From NCBI GenBank assembly GCA_041690535.1, contig JAWLHA010000001.1, forward strand, positions 1 to 64,000: a DNA stretch of 64,000 nt, in the 5' to 3' direction. Position 1 is the first letter of the stretch; the number at the start of each line of letters is the position of its first letter. The translations under genes and the position numbers were made by a program. The DNA comes from JAWLHA01 sp041690535. Its GTDB lineage: Bacteria; Pseudomonadota; Gammaproteobacteria; Thiohalomonadales; Thiohalomonadaceae. Of this stretch, positions 41,638 to 49,225 are shown one piece after another. The notes under the pieces are model-generated. The model saw nothing but the letters and a program-made list of their open reading frames with translations, did no database searches and was not told where the DNA came from.

Positions 41638-42088
41638 GGTGAGACTCCGCATTAGTTATATGGTGCGCCACGGCGCCCAGGCTTTTCAGCCGGGCAATTA
41701 CCTTTTCGCGTTGGGTCAAAAGACCGACCGCCTCCTCGATCAACGATTTTGCCGGATTGGCAACCCGACTTGAGGTGTAGCGAAGCGGGTGGGTGACCAC
41801 GCTTCGGTGCCAACCCTTGGTGCGACTTTTGTGCTGTTTGGATGGGTCATACCACTTCACCCACTCGATGTGCGGGCACCCCATGCAGACGCGCTGACAC
41901 ATCTTGAACTGCATGATGATCGCGCCATTGGTTTTTGGCTGAACCTCCCGGATCGCTTCGTCTAAGACAACGAGCCGGTCATCGAGTGTGTCGAGTTTCG
42001 CTAGAACCTCCTCTAACAAGGTGCGGCGACGCAGTTTTGTCGCGGCCAGCATCTCCTTGGGGGCGTGCTTACGCCGATGGTTAGCCAT
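41624..42088 (-). CDS. Hypothetical protein with a Cys cluster (154 aa)
   Basis: MANHRRKHAPKEMLAATKLR leads to a coiled-coil-like helix, then IMQFKMCQRVCMGCPHIEWV with three close cysteines, then GWHRSVVTHPLRYTSSRVAN and a second helix. It may bind a metal or nucleic acid. Not recognised. Confidence 0.55.
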   Translation of the reverse strand: MANHRRKHAPKEMLAATKLRRRTLLEEVLAKLDTLDDRLVVLDEAIREVQPKTNGAIIMQFKMCQRVCMGCPHIEWVKWYDPSKQHKSRTKGWHRSVVTHPLRYTSSRVANPAKSLIEEAVGLLTQREKVIARLKSLGAVAHHITNAESHHDHE

Positions 42089-42239
42089 AGCGACTCCTGG
42101 CCAAGGCCAAGAGACTCACATAACTGAGGGCGCTCCCAACCATCCCTGCCGTCAACAGGAGAGGGGAGGGCGCAGAAAAACCAATGACCATCAACCCGAG
42201 AGCTGCCATCTGCCGGCGTTGCAGTGTCCTTGCGTTCAT
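42081..42239 (-). CDS. Small membrane protein (52 aa)
   Basis: MNARTLQRRQMAALGLMVIG with two hydrophobic helices, ending LALARSRYG. It overlaps both neighbours by a few nucleotides (after the topoisomerase gene stop, and ATGGCTAA with the next start). Its coupling suggests that it is translated. Confidence 0.5.
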   Translation of the reverse strand: MNARTLQRRQMAALGLMVIGFSAPSPLLLTAGMVGSALSYVSLLALARSRYG

Positions 42240-42241
42240 GT

Positions 42242-44593
42242 TCACGTCCTCGGATGGGCGTCCAGGAACTGCTTGCAGACCTCGAAGTTGGTCTTGTACC
42301 CACGCGGCAGTTTCACATTCTTCCGTTTGGCAATGGCCTCAGCGGCACCAACCATTTTCTCGGACGGCTTGCCTCCCCCCCCTTTTTTCTTGCCATTGCC
42401 GCCCCGTTGGGTGTTGTTGTCCAGGTAGCGTTTGCAGGCGTCGAAGTTCGAAAGCACGCTCGGGTCAAGTGTCTCGCCCTTGCGAGTTGCGATCTGATCG
42501 GCCAGGTCGCGCATTTTCGGGGTTGGCGGCATCCCCCGCGCACGCAACTGCGCGACAAACTCATTCAGCGCCTCAGCCGATTTCTCGATTTCAGGGGGAA
42601 TTTCCACCCCATGGATTTCCGCGAGCTTCTTGGCGCCAGAGATCCGCTCGGCAGAAATCTCGTGGTCAGGGAGCTTGGCCTTGGCGTCTTTGATGAGAGA
42701 GGTGACGAATTCCGCCTGCGCCTGGATGAACGCATCGCGCTCCTGCCGGGCCTGTGCATCGTCGGTCATCGCCTCGATGCGTTTCAGCCGCATCTCCCAT
42801 TCAGCGGTGGTAACGACCGAGGAGAGACTCTTCGGCGCCGCATCGTAGAGGGCGCGCCCCCGCTCAGTGGAGCGGACCACCTGTCCCTTCTCTTCCTTGA
42901 TGAATTCCCGATCCCTCAGTGTGTCGATGATGGTGTGACGAGTCGCCGGGGTACCGATCCCGGACACCTTGTTCAACATCGCTCGGGCATTGGCGTCATT
43001 GGTGTGGCGCCCGGCGTGCAGCAGGGCTGCAAGCAGAGCATCCAGCGTGAAGGGTTTGGGCGGGGTGGTGGTCTTCTCCTGCGAGTCGACGCCCACCACC
43101 GGGGCAACCGCCCCCTTGGCCAGTTTTGGCAGTCCGGGACCAGCCGAGCCGCTGTCCTCCTCGTCATCACCCCCGAATGCGGCTTTCCAGCCCTTGTCGA
43201 TAAGCCGTTTGGAGGTCGCTTTGAACAGGGACGAGGACTCATCCATCAACCCTTCGGCCGCAACCTGGAACAACAGCGTGCGCGCCTCGAACTTGGCTGC
43301 CGGGAACATCGCCTGCACCAACTGGCGGGCGCAGGCTTCGTAGATGGCCCGCTCCTGCTTAGTGAACTCGTCCAGTGGCGCCTTCTTGTGGGTCGGAACG
43401 ATGCCATGGTGTTCCATGGGCTTGGTGGTAAAGCAGGCGGGGGTGGGGGCCTTTGCCCCGGCACCGAAGTGCAGGTCGAATGCCTGTTGGGCCTGACGCG
43501 CCACCGCGTTCACCCCGCTCAAGGTCTTGAGCACGGTCCCCACCAATTCGGCGGTGTACATCGAGGCAGGCAGCTCGCCGTGCTCGGTACGGGGGTAGGT
43601 CAGAAAACCACGCAGTCGCAGGCTGTCGGCGATCTCCAGCGTCTTGGACGGAGAGATCCCGTGCTTGCGGCTCATCGCCCGCTGCAACTGGGTCATGGAG
43701 TAGGGCAGGGGCGGATTCTGCGCCTGGTGCTTCGTCTCGGCGAGAACAACGTCGCCCTTGCCGACACCCCTTACCTGGCCAAGAAAGCGGTCCACCACCG
43801 ACTTGTCGGTGAAGTACGGCACCTCCTCGCCCTTTTCGAGCTTCGGTTGGTAGATGGCCCGGACTTCCGCGCCGCCGCCTTGGAAAACGGCAACCGGGAT
43901 GTAGTGAGTGACCGGTACGAACGACTCGATGGCGCGGTCGCGCTCGACTACCAGAGCCAAGGCCGCTGTCTGGACCCGCCCGAGACTGGCCACACTGCTT
44001 TTGCCGGAGCCGCCCGCCAGTGCCGCCCCGAGCTTGCCCCGGCGGGCCAACATGGTGAAGGCACGGGTGGCGAACTGGTAAAACCAATCGGAGACCGAGC
44101 GGGCCTCCTGGGCGCGCCACAGGCACTTGTGCTGCTCGGCCTTGTGCAGGCTCTTCGCCGCGTGCTGGATGTCAGGCGGTTCGAGGGACTCGGTGAGCCA
44201 CATTCGGTACACCGGCCCCTTGTACGCTGCCACCTGGAGAATGTTCCAACCGATGGCCTCTCCCTCCCGGTCCGGGTCGGTCGCCAGCCATACGGCATCT
44301 TGGCCTTCAAGCTGCGACTTGATGGCGCTGTACCGGTCTTTCGCCCGCTTGTCCTTGAGCACCAGTGGCGGGTTGGTCGGCATCGGCAACAGGCTGCTCG
44401 GGGAGCGCCAGTCGATGTCCGGTTTCACCTTGTCGGGCTCGGCATGGGAGAAGAGGTGGCCAGAGGCCCAGCCGACCGTCACATCATGACCGGCAAAACG
44501 TCCCCGGTAACAGTTGGTGCTGGGCGACAGGCCCAAGCCGGCCGCAATCTTTTCGGCCTGTTCGCGCTTCTCGGCCAGGGTGTAGATCCGCAT
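42242..44593 (-). CDS. topB: DNA topoisomerase III
   Basis: 783 aa. The Toprim domain has LATDPDREGEAIGWN. The type IA catalytic Tyr lies in LTYPRTEHGELPAS. It ends with two short repeated C-terminal modules (SNFDACKRYLDNNT and TNFEVCKQFLDAHP) instead of zinc fingers. Plasmid topoisomerase III resolves linked or recombining DNA during transfer and replication. AGGAGACCCTC precedes the start. Confidence 0.95.
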   Translation of the reverse strand: MRIYTLAEKREQAEKIAAGLGLSPSTNCYRGRFAGHDVTVGWASGHLFSHAEPDKVKPDIDWRSPSSLLPMPTNPPLVLKDKRAKDRYSAIKSQLEGQDAVWLATDPDREGEAIGWNILQVAAYKGPVYRMWLTESLEPPDIQHAAKSLHKAEQHKCLWRAQEARSVSDWFYQFATRAFTMLARRGKLGAALAGGSGKSSVASLGRVQTAALALVVERDRAIESFVPVTHYIPVAVFQGGGAEVRAIYQPKLEKGEEVPYFTDKSVVDRFLGQVRGVGKGDVVLAETKHQAQNPPLPYSMTQLQRAMSRKHGISPSKTLEIADSLRLRGFLTYPRTEHGELPASMYTAELVGTVLKTLSGVNAVARQAQQAFDLHFGAGAKAPTPACFTTKPMEHHGIVPTHKKAPLDEFTKQERAIYEACARQLVQAMFPAAKFEARTLLFQVAAEGLMDESSSLFKATSKRLIDKGWKAAFGGDDEEDSGSAGPGLPKLAKGAVAPVVGVDSQEKTTTPPKPFTLDALLAALLHAGRHTNDANARAMLNKVSGIGTPATRHTIIDTLRDREFIKEEKGQVVRSTERGRALYDAAPKSLSSVVTTAEWEMRLKRIEAMTDDAQARQERDAFIQAQAEFVTSLIKDAKAKLPDHEISAERISGAKKLAEIHGVEIPPEIEKSAEALNEFVAQLRARGMPPTPKMRDLADQIATRKGETLDPSVLSNFDACKRYLDNNTQRGGNGKKKGGGGKPSEKMVGAAEAIAKRKNVKLPRGYKTNFEVCKQFLDAHPRT

Positions 44594-44603
44594 GAGGGTC
44601 TCC

Positions 44604-45218
44604 TTAGGAGGGCTTCAATGAAATGGCTTCGTCGGGCCGGCCCATCGGGCGAATTGCGCGGACCCGTTTTGGACCGAACCGCAACCGCAGCTCGCGTGCG
44701 GCTTCGTCGATGGGGTCCTGGCTGATCATCACGAGCCAAGACGGGGAGGCGGTGGGGAGGTGTTCGTCGACAAGCTGGTATTCGTAGGCAGGGCATCGTT
44801 TGGGCTGAGCCTGCGTTTGCATCGTCGCCAGCTCTTGGTGGGCGATGGCTTGAGCGCGGCCCAATAGCTCCTCATCGCCAACCTCGGCGAGCACCTCATG
44901 GGCGCGAAGAAGAGTGCTCAGACGGCACTTCGCCTCGTTTCGCGTCTCAACTGCGGACTCAGCGAGCCGCTCGACCAGGGTGATCACCTCCGAGGACCGG
45001 GTGCAGATCGAAAGCCGCGCCGGCTCTTTGAACAGATCGAGAGCGGCGGTAAGCCCCGTAATAGCCAGTGCAGGTTCGGTGGTGTTCGCGACGGTGCCGC
45101 TTAGGCACTTTTCATGAGTTCCGGCGATGAGAATGGCGCTCCAGGCGCCTGTTGCGCCCGCGCCGGGAAGAACCAAACCCAAATAAATGCTGGCCTCTAT
45201 CACGAAATCTCTTGACAA
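44604..45218 (-). CDS. RNase-H-fold protein without catalytic residues
   Basis: 204 aa. The N-terminal 130 residues follow the RNase HI pattern (IYLGLVLPGAGATGAWSAIL, KCLSGTVANTTEPALAITGL, LSICTRSSEVITLVERLAES), but the catalytic acids expected after the first strand, in the first helix and in DS are replaced (LGLV, TGL, TRS). The C-terminus is a short extra domain. A dead RNase H may bind RNA:DNA hybrids. It is the first gene of the topoisomerase cluster, behind the element at 45246. Confidence 0.5.
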   Translation of the reverse strand: MSRDFVIEASIYLGLVLPGAGATGAWSAILIAGTHEKCLSGTVANTTEPALAITGLTAALDLFKEPARLSICTRSSEVITLVERLAESAVETRNEAKCRLSTLLRAHEVLAEVGDEELLGRAQAIAHQELATMQTQAQPKRCPAYEYQLVDEHLPTASPSWLVMISQDPIDEAARELRLRFGPKRVRAIRPMGRPDEAISLKPS

Positions 45219-45245
45219 ATCGCTGGTTATCGCTTAAAACATAGT

Positions 45246-45258
45246 ACCAATCAAGTTT
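45246..45258 (-). promoter_or_regulatory. AAACTTG-type promoter
   Basis: AAACTTGATTGGT on the minus strand with TTGATT as -35, a 17-nt gap and GATAAC. It lies between the divergent RNase-H-like and rtcB units. Confidence 0.5.
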
Positions 45259-45290
45259 TAGAACAGCAATACAGCGAGAGGTCGCTTTCG

Positions 45291-45482
45291 ATGAGCGCGC
45301 TGAATACGTTGATCCGGTCTATGCGGCCGGGGACCGATTATCGCCCGTGTGATTTGGCACTCCAGATCCACGCGAGCGAACACGAAACCGCAAAACTCCT
45401 TGACCTGCTTGTGCAGAACCGTGTCGCCGAGAAAACCGGCGATGGGCGTTACAGGAAAGCAACCGGCAGAAGGAAATCGTGA
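45291..45482 (+). CDS. Small winged-helix-like protein (63 aa)
   Basis: MSALNTLIRSMRPGTDYRPC, then HETAKLLDLLVQNRVAEKTG and a basic end. The helix-strand pattern resembles a short wing-type DNA-binding domain. Its TGA overlaps the rtcB GTG (GTGA), so it is coupled to RtcB and could regulate it. Confidence 0.6.
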   Translation: MSALNTLIRSMRPGTDYRPCDLALQIHASEHETAKLLDLLVQNRVAEKTGDGRYRKATGRRKS

Positions 45483-46609
45483 GCATGGGAAAACCCTACA
45501 GAATCTTTGCCGAAGTGGTTGAAGGGAAGGCTCTCAGCCAGTTCTACGACGCGATGAAAATGGACTTCGCGGTCCAAGGCGCGCTGATGCCCGATACTCA
45601 CGCCGGTTACTCCCTACCGATTGGCGCTGTCGTTGCGACCGAGGAGGTGGTAATTCCTGCGTGGGTTGGATATGACATTGGGTGCGGGATGTGTGCGCTG
45701 CCTTTACCGTTTGATGCTCAGGCGGTCCGGGCGAACGCTAACGCCATCTTCGAGGCGCTGTATCAGCGCATCCCGACCGGGTTCAACATCAATGAAGCCT
45801 CTCGCCCGAGCGTAACCGAAACGGCGCTTTCCCTGAGTGATTTGTCACAAGAGGGGCGGGGCATCGCCGAGGCGAAAAAATGGGAGCAGGCTCGGGGGTC
45901 GCTGGGAAGCGGTAACCACTTCATCGAACTCGGACAGGACGAGCAGGGCGTACTGTGGGCGGTGATTCACTCCGGTTCCCGTGGCGTCGGCCACGGCCTC
46001 GCACAACACTACATGACCCTCGCCTCTCCGAACCGAAAGGCATCGGAGGGCCACTTCCCCTTGCGCGTGGACTCTGCCGAAGGGCAGGCGTACATCAATG
46101 ACATGAACTGGGCGCTCCAGTACGCGCTGGAGAACCGCAGGGAAATGATGGCGCGCATTCTCCAGGTCTGCACCAGCGTGCTGGGCAGCTCCGGCCAGGC
46201 GCATTTCGCTCAATTGATCAATCGGAACCACAACCACGCCGAACTCAAGGACGGTTTGTGGATTCACCGCAAGGGAGCGACCCATGCCGAGGAAGGCATG
46301 ATGGGCGTGATTCCGGGCAACATGCGGGATGGCAGTTTCGTGGTTCGCGGCAAGGGCAACCCCGCTTCCCTGTGGTCCTCCTCCCACGGGGCCGGTCGCG
46401 TCCTCGGGCGCCGCGAGGCCAAGGAGAAGCTCTCGTTTCAGGAGTTTGAGCAAACGATGGCTGAGGCAGGGATCGTGGCGCGAGTCGATAACGGTACGCT
46501 CGATGAATCGCCCTTTGCTTACAAGAGCATCTTCGAAGTCATGGAACTCCAGCGCGATTTGGTGGATGTGGTGGCCCACATTCGCCCCATCCTGAACATC
46601 AAGGGGTAG
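45479..46609 (+). CDS. rtcB: RtcB RNA-splicing ligase
   Basis: 376 aa, shorter than the about 408-aa RtcB1. Metal and nucleotide motifs are present: MPDTHAGYSLPIGAV, GYDIGCGMCALPL, GSLGSGNHFIEL, VIHSGSRGVGHG, NHNHAE and the guanylylated His in WSSSHGAGRVLGRREA. RtcB joins RNA 2',3'-cyclic phosphate and 5'-OH ends, repairing cleaved tRNA or rRNA. The GTG overlaps the upstream stop. The gene set may be relevant to the tRNAs on this element. Confidence 0.95.
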   Translation: MSMGKPYRIFAEVVEGKALSQFYDAMKMDFAVQGALMPDTHAGYSLPIGAVVATEEVVIPAWVGYDIGCGMCALPLPFDAQAVRANANAIFEALYQRIPTGFNINEASRPSVTETALSLSDLSQEGRGIAEAKKWEQARGSLGSGNHFIELGQDEQGVLWAVIHSGSRGVGHGLAQHYMTLASPNRKASEGHFPLRVDSAEGQAYINDMNWALQYALENRREMMARILQVCTSVLGSSGQAHFAQLINRNHNHAELKDGLWIHRKGATHAEEGMMGVIPGNMRDGSFVVRGKGNPASLWSSSHGAGRVLGRREAKEKLSFQEFEQTMAEAGIVARVDNGTLDESPFAYKSIFEVMELQRDLVDVVAHIRPILNIKG

Positions 46610-46612
46610 CTG

Positions 46613-47170
46613 ATGATCTTCACGGGGGAGGCCGCGTGTCCGGCCATTACGACAGTCTACAAACCCTGTGTACCGGTTCGGCTCGACTGCGAACGGGTCC
46701 GACCGGCTGAGCAAAAACGGTCCGACAAGTTTAGTTGGAACCTCTACTGGCAGATGAAGCGGTTTGGGGGGCTGGTTCGATTTTACGCGGTCGGCTGGAA
46801 CACGCTCACTGGGGCCATACCCATCCTGGATGCCACGCAGCCCCCGGCGATCTGGATGGCTCACGAGGTGGTTCCTGACGGCGATGGCACGAGCAGTCTC
46901 ATCACTGGCGGCGATGTGCGCCGGATCATGTCCTTGGGGCGCAGGGGCATTTCCGCCGCGTGTTTTCCGACGCCCGTCGAGTATGCCGACATAACCGAGT
47001 GGTTCTGGAGGGAGTACCAAAACAAGGGCCGGTGCATCGTCCTTGGCGATCTGTCACACAACTGGATTGCAATCAACCGCAATGCCCGTAAATGCCGGCA
47101 CTGCGGAACGCACCAGCAACGGGAGGTTAAGTCGGTGCGCCGCATTGAACGGCTCGAACTGTGGCGTTAG
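46613..47170 (+). CDS. Hypothetical protein (185 aa)
   Basis: MIFTGEAACPAITTVYKPCV starts 3 nt after rtcB. It contains a C-terminal CRHCGTHQQREVKSVRRIE with one CxxC pair. A beta-rich middle has AIPILDATQPPAIWMAHEVV. Not recognised. Confidence 0.55.
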   Translation: MIFTGEAACPAITTVYKPCVPVRLDCERVRPAEQKRSDKFSWNLYWQMKRFGGLVRFYAVGWNTLTGAIPILDATQPPAIWMAHEVVPDGDGTSSLITGGDVRRIMSLGRRGISAACFPTPVEYADITEWFWREYQNKGRCIVLGDLSHNWIAINRNARKCRHCGTHQQREVKSVRRIERLELWR

Positions 47171-47189
47171 ACAAAAGGTGATTTCGTAC

Positions 47190-47492
47190 ATGGCCGAGAA
47201 ATATGACATTTCCACGATCAAGGATGTCTTTGAGAAGGTGCCAACGGAGCGGGTAGAGCCGTGCATGAGGGAGTTGACGGCCCTCATTCTGGAAGTGAAA
47301 GCACACCAGGGTAGTGCCGCCCAGGCCGCCAAGCGGCTCGATCCGAGAGCCTCGGCCCAAGTGAAGTTCCCAGAGGTGGTGACCTGGGTTGACGACGGCG
47401 CCGGGATGGTGGATGTGACGTTCAGAGAGCCCGTCCTTGAAGAAGAGTTCCGGCTGCAAAAAGCCGTGACGACGAGCAACGAAGGGGTATAG
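47190..47492 (+). CDS. Hypothetical protein (100 aa)
   Basis: MAEKYDISTIKDVFEKVPTE, a mixed helical protein ending SNEGV. An upstream frame is open but the ATG at 47190 gives the best start. It is followed after 3 nt by the HTH gene. Not recognised. Confidence 0.5.
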   Translation: MAEKYDISTIKDVFEKVPTERVEPCMRELTALILEVKAHQGSAAQAAKRLDPRASAQVKFPEVVTWVDDGAGMVDVTFREPVLEEEFRLQKAVTTSNEGV

Positions 47493-47495
47493 CTC

Positions 47496-47834
47496 ATGCG
47501 GCGACCGGGAAACATGAAACGCGATGCCAATTTGGCTCGCAACGTTCGAATTACAATCGCGACACTGCAAGGACAAAGCTACTCGGCACTCGGTAAGGAG
47601 CATGGGGACCTGTCACGCCAGCGCATTCAGCAGATCATTCAACGGATCTGTGAGTGGGCCAAGCCGCGACTCTACACCGCCCTGCAAGAGGCTGATCCAA
47701 GGGGCCGGGTGGATATCACCCACTTGCGCGAGCACAAAGAAGAGTTCATTCAGGCAATTGAAGCCAAGGCACCTGAGCCGACGTGTAAGCCAACGGGCGC
47801 GCAACCGCACAATGCGTTAGGGTCGACCGTTTGA
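47496..47834 (+). CDS. Small protein with sigma-like helix-turn-helix (112 aa)
   Basis: The middle (TIATLQGQSYSALGKEHGDL, then SRQRIQQIIQRICEWAKPRL) is a sigma-70 region-4-like HTH. The rest is charged. It could regulate the upstream operon. Function not known. Confidence 0.6.
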   Translation: MRRPGNMKRDANLARNVRITIATLQGQSYSALGKEHGDLSRQRIQQIIQRICEWAKPRLYTALQEADPRGRVDITHLREHKEEFIQAIEAKAPEPTCKPTGAQPHNALGSTV

Positions 47835-47868
47835 AAGCAGGATTGGACAGCAGAGGGGAGGGCCGGTG

Positions 47869-48705
47869 ATGAGTGGGGACTTTGCAAACAGAGGGGCAGA
47901 GCAGGCGAGGCTCACGAACAGAGCGGCAGTTCGCGCCTTGCTGGGGGCTTGTGCGCTCGTTTTGGCGGTGGGATGCGGACCGCAGCAACAGGGTATTACC
48001 TCCATGCCAACGGGGTCTGGTTGCGAAGCGCATTTAGCGTTGGGTGCGCCAGGTGCGGCTCATCAGGTGCTCTGCCGCCAAGGATTTGCCGTTGGCTACA
48101 ACTACCGGACCAAAGTCGCTGACTGGGTGGCCTACTACCTGACCGACACCTCGGTGGGGATAAACAGTGGCCGTACCGAAAACTTCCGGGCCGACGAAGA
48201 AATCCCGGCCCCCTACCGGGCCAACCTGGAGGACTACCGGCGAAGCGGTTTTGACCGGGGTCACCTGGCACCTCGGGCCTCGGTCGACTTCTCCCACGAG
48301 GCCATGGAGGAGAGTTTTCTGCTCTCGAACATCGCCCCCCAGCGCCCAGGGTTCAATCGCGAGGGGTGGGCTGATCTGGAACAGTATGTGCGCGCCTGCA
48401 CCACACGGGTCGGGGAGATGTATGTGGTGACCGGAACGCTGTACGATGCCCAGCGCTCGGTTATCGGCAACGGCGTTGAAGTACCCGACTACTTCTACAA
48501 GGTCTTACTGGCGCCCCGGCAAGGGCGTGCCGTCGCCTTTCTGATCCCTCACAGGGACTTCTCCAAGCGGGATATCCTCAAATTCGTCGTCTCGGTCGAT
48601 GCCATCGAGGCGCAGACCGGGATCGATTTCTTCGCGGGCTTGAACGATGCCGACGAGGTCCGGATCGAGGCCCAGCCGGCACCACCGTGTCGGCTACCCG
48701 GCTGA
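47869..48705 (+). CDS. Secreted DNA/RNA non-specific endonuclease (NUC1 family)
   Basis: 278 aa with a lipoprotein signal (LVLAVGCG). The NUC1 active site is present: GFDRGHLAPRASVDF with DRGH, and the Asn region SFLLSNIAPQ. Members degrade DNA and RNA outside the cytoplasm. Such a nuclease could clear extracellular DNA or act at the cell surface. A GTG at 47866 is an alternative start. AGGGGAGGG precedes the ATG. Confidence 0.9.
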   Translation: MSGDFANRGAEQARLTNRAAVRALLGACALVLAVGCGPQQQGITSMPTGSGCEAHLALGAPGAAHQVLCRQGFAVGYNYRTKVADWVAYYLTDTSVGINSGRTENFRADEEIPAPYRANLEDYRRSGFDRGHLAPRASVDFSHEAMEESFLLSNIAPQRPGFNREGWADLEQYVRACTTRVGEMYVVTGTLYDAQRSVIGNGVEVPDYFYKVLLAPRQGRAVAFLIPHRDFSKRDILKFVVSVDAIEAQTGIDFFAGLNDADEVRIEAQPAPPCRLPG

Positions 48706-48726
48706 AGCAATTTATTGAATAAGTAA

Positions 48727-48763
48727 AACTTGATTGACCGTAAATTATGGCTGAACTACCATA
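48727..48763 (+). promoter_or_regulatory. AAACTTG-type promoter
   Basis: AAACTTGATTGACC (48727-48740) with TTGACC as -35, a 17-nt gap and TACCAT as -10. It drives the ligase operon. Confidence 0.6.
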
Positions 48764-48873
48764 GCAGCTTTCGTGGCTTTCGTAGAAGCGCCCTTTGGCA
48801 GCGTGACACGAGCCCTATTCACCCCCCTTCAACGAATTAGCGGCAAGAGACTTGGTTTTGAACGGAGCAATTC

Positions 48874-48987
48874 ATGATTTCGGTACGTCTTCTCAGCGGC
48901 ACTCTGGCCTGCGGCGCCGACATGGGCGGTTTGGGGGGCCAGTGCGGCGTCCTGCCGTGGGTAGGGGCCGGGCGCGTAACCCATTGA
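48874..48987 (+). CDS. Small Gly/Cys protein (37 aa) heading the ligase operon
   Basis: MISVRLLSGTLACGADMGGL from ATG 48874 after a GGAG ribosome site. Its TGA overlaps a TTG start (TTGA). Too short for family assignment. Confidence 0.4.
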   Translation: MISVRLLSGTLACGADMGGLGGQCGVLPWVGAGRVTH

Positions 48988-49181
48988 GCACGACGGCGCA
49001 GGAGCGATTCCGTCGCATTTGCAGCGAGATCCGCCGGATCAGAAGGGACCAGGACACCTTCGAGTCGGAGTTTATGTTGCTGCGGGTGAGCGAGGACGAC
49101 GTGATGGTCTACGCGGCAATGGTCGCGGTCGGTTTGGTCGGGGCGCCCCAAACCAAAGTTGCCAAGGCGAAGGCGGCATAA
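48984..49181 (+). CDS. Small helical protein (65 aa)
   Basis: TTG 48984 overlaps the previous stop. It reads STTAQERFRRICSEIRRIRR, then ESEFMLLRVSEDDVMVYAAM. Basic helix then acidic helix. Not recognised. Confidence 0.45.
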   Translation: MSTTAQERFRRICSEIRRIRRDQDTFESEFMLLRVSEDDVMVYAAMVAVGLVGAPQTKVAKAKAA

Positions 49182-49225
49182 ACGTGTGCCCCTCAGGCCC
49201 CACAGAAGAAGCGGAGATCACCAAA

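Noticed and set aside
42224..44725. A long plus-strand open frame opposite topB.
   Set aside because: topB is unmistakable on the minus strand; the plus frame has shadow-type composition.
45845..47020. A minus-strand frame covering rtcB.
   Set aside because: RtcB motifs are on the plus strand, and the minus frame has no start signal.
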